DNA of 64,000 bases from Palsa-513 sp050010595 (GTDB lineage: Bacteria; Actinomycetota; Thermoleophilia; Solirubrobacterales; Solirubrobacteraceae): contig JBEKKS010000003.1 of assembly GCA_050010595.1 (NCBI GenBank), forward strand, positions 1 to 64,000, in the 5' to 3' direction. The notes below the pieces were generated by a model. The model ran no database searches. It worked only from the letters and a program-made list of their open reading frames with translations, and had not been told where the DNA came from. Both the position numbers and the translations under genes were made by a program. Each line of letters starts with the position of its first letter. The stretch's first letter is position 1. Shown one piece after another: positions 1-6,593 of the stretch.

Positions 1-138
1 AATGTGGCGCGTCCCGTCGATGTAGCCGGCATCTCGCTCGTAGCCCTCGCGGACGTCGATCACCGTGGCGCCCTCGGCGAGCATCTCGGAGGCACGCTGC
101 GGCGTGATCTCGATATCGGGGCTGTCAAATGCGCTCAT
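1..138 (-). CDS. Rhodanese-like domain protein, N-terminal part (cut by window edge)
   Basis: The first 46 codons of a gene running off the left edge. The translation starts MSAFDSPDIEITP and continues with VIDVREGYERDAGYIDG, the usual first strand and helix of a rhodanese fold (an IDVRE-type motif followed by GHI/GTRHI). The catalytic Cys loop lies outside the window, so sulfurtransferase activity cannot be judged. The start codon (136-138) is close to, and divergent from, the metallopeptidase gene. Family call is good; function is open. Confidence 0.75.
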   Translation of the reverse strand, partial: MSAFDSPDIEITPQRASEMLAEGATVIDVREGYERDAGYIDGTRHI

Positions 139-158
139 ACGGCTACCTTAGTGAGTTG

Positions 159-776
159 ATGAGCCCGTCGCCGCCGCCACTGTCACAGATCGCGCGCGGC
201 ATCGCGACGGGGCTGTTCGTGGCGCTGGTCGTCGCGCTGATCGCCAATCCACCAGTTCACTCGACGCTGCTACGCGTGCTCGAGCTCGTCGCGATCGTCG
301 TGCTCGGCTTCGTGGCGATGGCAACCGTCGTCGAGATCGTCATCTCGCGACTCGCCGGCTGGCGCGAGAGCGAAGAGGAGTTCGAATTGACGGTGCGTCG
401 CAGCGAGCGGCTCGCCCGGGATAACGTCGCCTGGGATCCGCTGGAAAGCGAGTTCATGGAGCTCGACCCGCTTGATGACCGCGACTTCGAGGAGCTCGTC
501 CGTGACGCACTCGACGATCTCCCCGACCTGCTCCAGAACGCTCTCGAGCACGTTGCCGTCATCATCTCGAGCGGCGGGCGAAGGGCCGGCCTCTACGGCC
601 TTTATCAGGGTGGCGCCGGCCACCCCGGCCGGATCGTCATCTTCCGCGACAGCCTGCGTCGTGACTATGGCCGCGACCCGGACGCGCTACGCGAGCAGGT
701 GACGCGGACGGTCCGCCACGAACTCGCCCACCACGTCGGCTTCGACGAGCTCGGCGTGCGCGACCTCGGCCTGTAG
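159..776 (+). CDS. Small membrane-associated zincin-type metallopeptidase
   Basis: A 205-residue protein with two hydrophobic segments near its N terminus (about residues 11-30 and 40-60), a charged acidic middle, and a C-terminal HELAHHVGFDE motif. HExxH at about residues 187-191 followed by a downstream Asp is the pattern of the minimal zincin/DUF1025 metallopeptidase family, in which the two His and a later acidic residue bind zinc. I chose ATG 159; an in-frame ATG at 129 would overlap the divergent rhodanese gene and TTG 156 is also possible. The membrane segments are unusual, since family members are often short soluble proteins. Substrate unknown. Confidence 0.75.
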   Translation: MSPSPPPLSQIARGIATGLFVALVVALIANPPVHSTLLRVLELVAIVVLGFVAMATVVEIVISRLAGWRESEEEFELTVRRSERLARDNVAWDPLESEFMELDPLDDRDFEELVRDALDDLPDLLQNALEHVAVIISSGGRRAGLYGLYQGGAGHPGRIVIFRDSLRRDYGRDPDALREQVTRTVRHELAHHVGFDELGVRDLGL

Positions 777-940
777 CTGGTTGATTGCCCGACCCTCGCG
801 TCCGTCTGGCGGCGTCCGCTGGCGCCGGGTCGCCACGTGCCGTCCGGGTCCCTGGCTCTGCCACTGCCCCCGTCCGCCCCGTGTCACCCGACTCTCAGCG
901 ACCACTCGCCAGCCAGACGCGCTGGCCGTGAAATCACCAG

Positions 941-1945
941 CTAGGCGGAATCGATCCGCCGCGAGAGCGAGAGCGCGAACCATTCGCGCTCGTCCGTGTA
1001 CCAATCCGCCAGCTCGAGACCGGCGGCACGGAAGTCCGCTTCGAGGCGTTCGCGCCGAAGCTTCGCGCTGATCTCGGTCCGAAGCTCCTCGCCGGCGGCG
1101 AAGTCGACAGTCAACTCGATTGCCGGCAGCGTTACCGTCTGGGCGCTGCGCGCGCGAAGCCGCATCTCGATCCATTCGTTGCGCTCGTCGAACAGGGCGA
1201 CGTGGTCGAACTGGTCGACGTCGAAATCCGCGCCGAGCTCGCGGTTCAAGACCAGCAGCATGTTCTTGTTGAACTGCGCCGTCACACCGGCAGCATCGTC
1301 GTAGGCGGCGACCAACGTCCGCGGATCCTTGACGAGGTCGCTGCCGAGCAAGAGATGGTCGTGCGGACCGAGCAGGCCGGCGAGCGCGCGCAGAAAGCAA
1401 CGACGCGACCCTGGGCGGAAGTTCCCGATCGTGCCGCCGAGGAAGGCGACGAGGCGGGGCGCTTCGGCGGCGGGCAGCCGATCTATGTGATGCTCGAAGT
1501 CCCCGATCAGACCGCGCACCTCGAGGCCGGGGTAGGCGACGACGAGTTGCTCCGCGCTGTCGCGCACAACCTGCTCGTTGACGTCCACCGGCAGGTAGCG
1601 CTCGAGCGTCCCGGCGCGTGCCATCGCGTCGAGCAGCAGGCGCGTCTTTGTCGCGCTCCCCGAGCCGAGCTCGAGCAGCTCGCCGGCACCGATGGCCGCG
1701 ATGATCCGATCGGCGGCGCCTGCGAGGATCGCCCGTTCGGTGCGCGTCGGGTAGTACTCGGGTAGCTCGCAGATCGCATCGAACAACTTGGCCCCGCGCG
1801 CGTCGTAGAGATGCTTCGGCGGAAGCTCCTTGAACGGCTGGGTCAGGCCGTCGAGAACATCCTCGGCTAGCGTCGGCATGCCCGGGACCACAGGCGCGCG
1901 ATCGATCCTGATCGGGGAACGGGCGGTTCTCTGCCGCGTGCTCAT
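941..1945 (-). CDS. egtD: L-histidine N-alpha-methyltransferase
   Basis: Predicted to trimethylate histidine to hercynine with three S-adenosylmethionine, the first step of ergothioneine synthesis in the cytoplasm. At 334 residues it has the normal family length. Visible motifs are the SAM loop LELGSGSATKTRLLL, FLGGTIGNF, and the EgtD hallmark YDDAAGVTAQFN that contributes to the histidine pocket. Start ATG at 1943-1945 overlaps the egtB stop by four bases (ATGA), so the two are translationally coupled with egtB first. A longer open frame upstream of this ATG is only antisense-style read-through inside egtB and was not used. Confidence 0.95.
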   Translation of the reverse strand: MSTRQRTARSPIRIDRAPVVPGMPTLAEDVLDGLTQPFKELPPKHLYDARGAKLFDAICELPEYYPTRTERAILAGAADRIIAAIGAGELLELGSGSATKTRLLLDAMARAGTLERYLPVDVNEQVVRDSAEQLVVAYPGLEVRGLIGDFEHHIDRLPAAEAPRLVAFLGGTIGNFRPGSRRCFLRALAGLLGPHDHLLLGSDLVKDPRTLVAAYDDAAGVTAQFNKNMLLVLNRELGADFDVDQFDHVALFDERNEWIEMRLRARSAQTVTLPAIELTVDFAAGEELRTEISAKLRRERLEADFRAAGLELADWYTDEREWFALSLSRRIDSA

Positions 1946-3210
1946 CGAGCGTCCGCCGCAACGCGCAGCCCGGCGAAGATCTGTCGCCGCTGCGGGAAGT
2001 CCCAGTTGCGGAAGGTCGGCGTGACCACGTCGCGGCTCGCAGCGAACGAACCACCGCGCAGGACTCTGTACTCGGTCCCGAAGAAAACCTCGGAGTACTC
2101 GCGATAGGGGTGCGCGACGAAGCCCGGGTAGCCCCTGAACTCGCTCGCCGTCCACTCCCAGACGTCACCGATCAGCGCGAGCGCGCCACATGGCGCCGCA
2201 CCATCGCCGAGCGAGTCCACGGGCAACGGCGAGAAAACGCCCGACTCGATCAGGTTCGCATGGCGGGGCTCGGGTGGCTGATTGCCCCACGGCCAGTCGA
2301 GCTTGACCGAGTTTGTCGCGTCCCAGGTCGCGGCGACCTCCCACTCGATCTCGGTCGGTAGACGCAGCTCCCGGGAGCTTGCGAATGCGCTTGCCTCATA
2401 CCACGAGACGTGCACGACGGGCGCATCGAGCTCGAGCGCGTGCACGCCGTCTAGGCGTCGCTCACGTTCGCCGTCGAGCCAGCGCAGCGGCCGGTCGATC
2501 TGCTCGGCGGTGCGCCAATCCCAGCCTTCGGGGGTCCACCATTCGCGCCGGCGGTAGCCACCGTCGGCGACAAACGCTAGCCAATCACGGTTCGTAACCG
2601 GGACGCGCCCGATCATGAAACCCTCAACCTCCACTTCATGTCGAGGTCGCTCGTTGTCATAAGCAAAACCGTCCGCCTTTGCCCCGATCGGAACGGTCGC
2701 CGCCGGCAGAGTCACGAGCTCGAGGCCACTCCCGAGGCGACTGGGGGTGCGCGCGGGGGTCCGGTCGGCCGGTGCCGGTGGCGACCAGCCATCGAGCTGC
2801 GCGAGCGCGAGCGTCTGCAGCATCGTCTCCGCATGCTGGCGCTCATGGCGCATGACGAGCTCGACGATCGGCTCGTCAGACGGCGGGTCGAGCACGCGAA
2901 TGCGCGCCCGAACCTCGGCCAGGTAGCTCTCGGCCGCGGCTCGACGCAGGTAGGAGAGCGCCCCCCGGCCCGCCCGTGGTGTCTCGAACGCGTCGTACAC
3001 GTCGGCCAGGTCCGGGCGTAGCAGTGCCAGCCCCGAGCGCCGATGCGCGAGCCACAGATCTTCGAACGCGGCGATGTGGCCAAGATCCCAGACCAGCGGG
3101 CTCATCAGGCTCGAGTGGACGCGCTCGAGGTCGTCGTCGCTAACCCCCTCGACCAGCGCCAGCGTCTGCTCGCGCGCTCTCTCGAGGCCGTCTGTCTCGA
3201 GCACCGCCAT
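1942..3210 (-). CDS. egtB: Ergothioneine sulfoxide synthase
   Basis: Non-heme iron enzyme joining hercynine to a thiol donor (gamma-glutamylcysteine or cysteine) with oxygen. Length 422 residues. The N-terminal DinB-like half carries the iron-ligand pattern: a His in LGHIAAFEDLW and HxxxHxE in RHERQHAE. The C-terminal half is a formylglycine-generating-enzyme-like domain with GRVPVTNRDWLAF, WEWTASEF and RVLRGGSFA. No egtA, egtC or egtE lies in this window, so the thiol donor and the C-S lyase are not settled here. A weak AGGA lies upstream of ATG 3210. First gene of the egtBD pair. Confidence 0.95.
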   Translation of the reverse strand: MAVLETDGLERAREQTLALVEGVSDDDLERVHSSLMSPLVWDLGHIAAFEDLWLAHRRSGLALLRPDLADVYDAFETPRAGRGALSYLRRAAAESYLAEVRARIRVLDPPSDEPIVELVMRHERQHAETMLQTLALAQLDGWSPPAPADRTPARTPSRLGSGLELVTLPAATVPIGAKADGFAYDNERPRHEVEVEGFMIGRVPVTNRDWLAFVADGGYRRREWWTPEGWDWRTAEQIDRPLRWLDGERERRLDGVHALELDAPVVHVSWYEASAFASSRELRLPTEIEWEVAATWDATNSVKLDWPWGNQPPEPRHANLIESGVFSPLPVDSLGDGAAPCGALALIGDVWEWTASEFRGYPGFVAHPYREYSEVFFGTEYRVLRGGSFAASRDVVTPTFRNWDFPQRRQIFAGLRVAADAR

Positions 3211-3262
3211 GGCAAGCCCATCCTAGCGAGCCGGCGCAGCGGAGTCTGCGGATGTGCCGAGC

Positions 3263-3291
3263 GCCCCGGGCTCGCTCTTTGAGCCCGGGGC
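3263..3291. repeat. Perfect inverted repeat, 11-bp arms, 7-nt loop
   Basis: Arms GCCCCGGGCTC (3263-3273) and GAGCCCGGGGC (3281-3291) are exact reverse complements. The hairpin sits between two divergent genes, about 50 bases upstream of egtB and 215 upstream of the glycosyltransferase. It could act in the egtB leader RNA; function not known. Confidence 0.7.
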
Positions 3292-3455
3292 ACTGGCCGG
3301 GGTTTGGCCCTCGGGCGCGACCTGGTCGGGATCGCCTCCCCCGTGATCGGTGCCCGGGGGCTCGAGAGCTCGCTGGCGAGCTGGTCAGACTCGCAAGCGG
3401 CACTTCAGCAGCAGCGGGCGGGCAAGTCGTGAAGATCCTGATAGCAAAGCGCAGA

Positions 3456-3477
3456 GTTCACCGTCTGGTCACAAAAA
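3456..3477 (+). promoter_or_regulatory. PHO-box-like direct repeat (two 11-nt units)
   Basis: GTTCACCGTCT (3456-3466) is followed directly by GGTCACAAAAA (3467-3477). Both units carry TCAC at positions 3-6, which is the spacing and core of actinobacterial PhoP/PHO boxes (11-nt direct repeats of a GTTCACC-like unit). It lies 29 bases before the ATG of the PHP-glycosyltransferase. Binding is inferred. Confidence 0.5.
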
Positions 3478-3506
3478 GCGCCGAATTGCAGGCGAATCAT
3501 GCTGTC

Positions 3507-5792
3507 ATGACCACCAACTCAGAGACTCGCGCGGAACGCCGCGCAACCCGCGTCGACCTCCACTGCCACTCCACCGCCTCGGCCATCTCGCGCCTGGGGG
3601 TGCAACGCGCGCTCGGCCTGCCGGAGTGCGCCACCCCACCCGAGGAGGTCTATGAGCTCGCCAAGCGGCGGGGCATGGACTTCGTCACGATCACCGACCA
3701 CGACACGATCGACGGCGCGCTCGCGATTGCCCACAATCACGACGTCTTCGTGTCAGAGGAGCTGACGGCGCACTTCCGTGGCGAGCCGCAAGCAGTACAC
3801 GTGCTCTGCTTTGACATAACGCCCGTGGACCACGAGTGGCTTGCCGCCCACAGCGGCGATGTCGAGGAGTGTGCTGAGTACCTGCAGGCGAACTCGATCG
3901 CCTGCGCCCTCGCGCACCCATTCTACGCGGTCGGCGCCCCACTGCGCTCGCGCCACCGCCGGCGGCTCGCGGAGCTCTTCAGCGTCTGGGAGACCCGCAA
4001 CGGCTCGCGGGCGCCGGAGCTCAACATGCCGGCGAGCATTTACGTCGAGACGAACGGAGGAACTGCCGTCGGCGGCAGCGACGACCACGCCGGGGTCGAC
4101 ATCGGCCGGACGTTCACGATCGCACCGCCGGCAGCGACGCCGGCCGAGTTCCTCGAGCACGTGATGGCCGGACGCGTGAGTCCCGGGGGCGAGCAGGGCA
4201 GTGCCGCGAAGTGGGCCCATGCCGCGATGGCGTTGACCGTCCGGGCGTTGGGGCGCGACGGCGAATGCTCGACGCTCGATCCGATGACCGTGCTGAAGAT
4301 CGCGGAACGCCTCCTGCGCGAAGGCGATGTGCGCGAGGGCAGCAGCCAGAGCGACCTCTGCCCGGCCGATGCGCGGGCGCTGCTGCGCGCCTGGCTCGAG
4401 TCGGTCGGCCTCGATGGCCTGTCTGAAAGCGATCTCGTCGCCTACATGCAGGAGCAGCGCTTCACCCACGCCGACCTCTTCCGCCGTGCGCGCCGCGCCC
4501 ATGAGCACCGCCTGCACGACGCGGTAGCGGGGGCGTTCGCAGCCGCCGGCCGTGGCGAGGTCGGCACGGTCGGACCGCTCCTGTTCGATGCGTGCCTGCC
4601 GGCGATCCCGTACGCGCCGGCTGCGGCATTCGTCGCACGCGAGCGCGCAAAGCTCGCCACGCGCGGCGAGGAGCTGCCGCGCATCGCGATCGTCGCGGAC
4701 GGGATCGGCGCAATGCACGGCGTCACACGCACGATCGAGGAGATCCGCGAGCGCGGCATCGACGGCTTCGACATCGAGGTGATCGGCACCGACCCGAACG
4801 TCGATCGGCGGCTCCCGGCTGTAGCCGACGTCGAGATTCCGCACTACGCGGGCATCGAGATCGGCGTGCCGAGCCTGCCCGCCGCGGTCGAGGCGATCAC
4901 CGCCGGACGCTATGAGCTGATTCACGTCTGCTCGCCCGGACCGAGCGCGATCGCAGCAATGCTCGTCGCTCGCGCGATGCAGACGCCGCTCGTCGGCTCC
5001 TACCACACCGAGCTCGCGAGCTACGCCGGTCTGCGCTCGGGCAACGCGCGCCTCGAGGCGATCGCGGCGATGGCGCTAAGTGCCTTCTACGGGCAGTGCA
5101 GTCTCATCCTCTCGCCCAGCAGCGCCGCCGACGAAGCGGTTGTCGCGCTCGGGATCCCGCAGCAGCGAATCGCGCGCTGGGACCGCGGCGTGGACGTTGG
5201 GCGCTTCGATCCGGCCCGCAGGCGCGACGGGCTCTACGGCGACGGAATCAATGTGCTCTATGCGGGCCGCGTCGCGAAGGAGAAGAACATCGACCTGCTG
5301 GCTGACGCATTCGAGCAGGCACGAGCGAGCGAGCCGCGGCTGCACCTGGTGATCGCGGGCGATGGACCGGAGTCCGAGCGCCTGCGGATGCGGCTCGGCG
5401 AGCATGCGACCTGGCTCGGCTGGCTCGAAGGCGAGGCGCTCGCTGTCGCCTACGCGAGCGCGGACATGTTCTGCTTCGCGAGCGTGACCGACACCTTCGG
5501 TCAAGTGGTGCTCGAGGCGCAGGCGAGTGGCCTGCCGGTGCTTGCCGCCGACGCCGGCGGCCCGCGCGATCTGATCACGCCGCGCGTCGACGGCTTGCTC
5601 GAGGCGGCTAACGCCGATGCCTTTGCCGCTGCGCTGCTCGAGCTCGCCGGATCTCCGCTACTGCGAGCACGGCTCGGGCAGGCAGCGACACGCAACGCGA
5701 CTGAGCGCACCTGGGGGCGCGCGCTTGCTCGACTCGGCGCGGGCTACGCCGCCGCGCTCGCGGAGTCGGCGAGAGTGCGCGATGTCGCGTAG
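3507..5792 (+). CDS. PHP phosphoesterase domain fused to a GT4 glycosyltransferase
   Basis: A 761-residue two-part cytoplasmic protein. Residues about 10-220 form a PHP domain with metal-ligand motifs DLHCHS, TITDHDT, ALAHPF and SDDHAG. Residues about 390-755 form a GT4 (GT-B fold) transferase: a HGVTRTIEEI-type acceptor loop, GSYHTE, YAGRVAKEKN, IAGDGPE and DTFGQVVLEAQASG with the E-x7-E nucleotide-sugar motif. ATG 3507 is chosen because the PHP motif starts soon after and the upstream in-frame stretch crosses the structured intergenic DNA. The PHO-box-like site suggests phosphate control, which would fit a glycolipid or wall-glycan role during phosphate shortage. Sugar donor and acceptor cannot be read from sequence. 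Confidence 0.88.
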   Translation: MTTNSETRAERRATRVDLHCHSTASAISRLGVQRALGLPECATPPEEVYELAKRRGMDFVTITDHDTIDGALAIAHNHDVFVSEELTAHFRGEPQAVHVLCFDITPVDHEWLAAHSGDVEECAEYLQANSIACALAHPFYAVGAPLRSRHRRRLAELFSVWETRNGSRAPELNMPASIYVETNGGTAVGGSDDHAGVDIGRTFTIAPPAATPAEFLEHVMAGRVSPGGEQGSAAKWAHAAMALTVRALGRDGECSTLDPMTVLKIAERLLREGDVREGSSQSDLCPADARALLRAWLESVGLDGLSESDLVAYMQEQRFTHADLFRRARRAHEHRLHDAVAGAFAAAGRGEVGTVGPLLFDACLPAIPYAPAAAFVARERAKLATRGEELPRIAIVADGIGAMHGVTRTIEEIRERGIDGFDIEVIGTDPNVDRRLPAVADVEIPHYAGIEIGVPSLPAAVEAITAGRYELIHVCSPGPSAIAAMLVARAMQTPLVGSYHTELASYAGLRSGNARLEAIAAMALSAFYGQCSLILSPSSAADEAVVALGIPQQRIARWDRGVDVGRFDPARRRDGLYGDGINVLYAGRVAKEKNIDLLADAFEQARASEPRLHLVIAGDGPESERLRMRLGEHATWLGWLEGEALAVAYASADMFCFASVTDTFGQVVLEAQASGLPVLAADAGGPRDLITPRVDGLLEAANADAFAAALLELAGSPLLRARLGQAATRNATERTWGRALARLGAGYAAALAESARVRDVA

Positions 5793-6537
5793 CGCAACGC
5801 CGACGCTGGCGGTCGCGATCCACGATGTCGAGCCGGCGACGTTCCAGCGTTGCGCGCTGATCCGCGAATGGCTCGACGACCTCGGCGTTGACCGCGTGAC
5901 GCTGCTCGTCATTCCGGCGCGCGACCTGCATCCACTCGCCGACCGTAGTCCCGAGATAACGGAGTGGCTGGCGACGCGCCTGCGGGCCGGCGACGCGATC
6001 GCGCAGCACGGCTTCCAGCACCCGCCGCGCTGGTCGCGGCAGCTGCGGCCGCGCCTGCACAGCGAGGCAGCAGAATTCGTCGGGCTCGACAGCAGTGAGA
6101 CGGCCCGCTCGCTCGATGCCGGACGCCGCGTGCTGAAGCTTGCCGGGATCGAGCCGCGCGGCTTCGTCGCGCCGGCCTATGCATACACGCCGGCGTTGCG
6201 CGAGCTGCTGGCAACGCGCTTTCGCTGGTGGGCGGGATCGTGGGGCCTGCACTCGACTGCATTGATCGGCGCTCGTCGTGAGCACCCATCACCGAGGCCT
6301 CACGCGAGCTTGCAGGCGCCCGCGATCGGCCTCGGCAACGCGAGCGTCGCGCGGCGCGCGATCTCGCCGAGCCTGCTGCGCGCCGCAACGCTGCTCGCAG
6401 GCGAGACCCTGCGGCTCGACCTACACCCGGACGACATCGAGAGCCCCAGCCACATCCTGACGCTCGAGTGGGCATTGCGCCGGGCGCTCCCGCGCCGCCG
6501 ACCCGTTACATACGACGAGCTGGCCGACGCCGCCTGA
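5782..6537 (+). CDS. DUF2334-type polysaccharide deacetylase-like protein
   Basis: 251 residues. VAIHDVEP near the N terminus matches the first conserved Asp region of the carbohydrate esterase 4/DUF2334 fold, and HPDD near the C terminus (in a stretch reading DLHPDDIESPSH) supplies another conserved motif. There is no signal peptide or membrane segment, so it appears cytoplasmic. ATG 5782 overlaps the end of the glycosyltransferase gene by 11 bases, so the pair is very likely one operon. A role deacetylating the sugar product of its partner is inference. Confidence 0.8.
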   Translation: MSRSATPTLAVAIHDVEPATFQRCALIREWLDDLGVDRVTLLVIPARDLHPLADRSPEITEWLATRLRAGDAIAQHGFQHPPRWSRQLRPRLHSEAAEFVGLDSSETARSLDAGRRVLKLAGIEPRGFVAPAYAYTPALRELLATRFRWWAGSWGLHSTALIGARREHPSPRPHASLQAPAIGLGNASVARRAISPSLLRAATLLAGETLRLDLHPDDIESPSHILTLEWALRRALPRRRPVTYDELADAA

Positions 6538-6593
6538 GAGTTGGCGCAATCTTTTCGCGCGACAGCCACCGGCCGTGATAGAAACGGGTAGTC

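Larger units (their letters stand above)
3211..3506. other. Structured intergenic region between egtB and the PHP-glycosyltransferase
   Basis: About 296 bases with no convincing gene. It holds a perfect 11-bp hairpin (3263-3291), a second short hairpin AGCTCGC-TG-GCGAGCT near 3369-3384, and a PHO-box-like repeat (3456-3477). Both flanking genes are transcribed outward, so a plain terminator is not expected; leader structure or operator function is more likely. I recognise no named riboswitch family in it. Confidence 0.5.

Noticed and set aside
687..2168. Long open frame on the minus strand covering egtD in another frame
   Set aside because: Arg/Ser/Ala-rich translation with no family motif, while the overlapping frame encodes a full EgtD; typical of GC-rich shadow frames.
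3753..5006. 417-codon open frame antisense to the PHP-glycosyltransferase
   Set aside because: The sense strand has complete PHP and GT4 motifs; the antisense product is Asp/Arg/Ala low-complexity.
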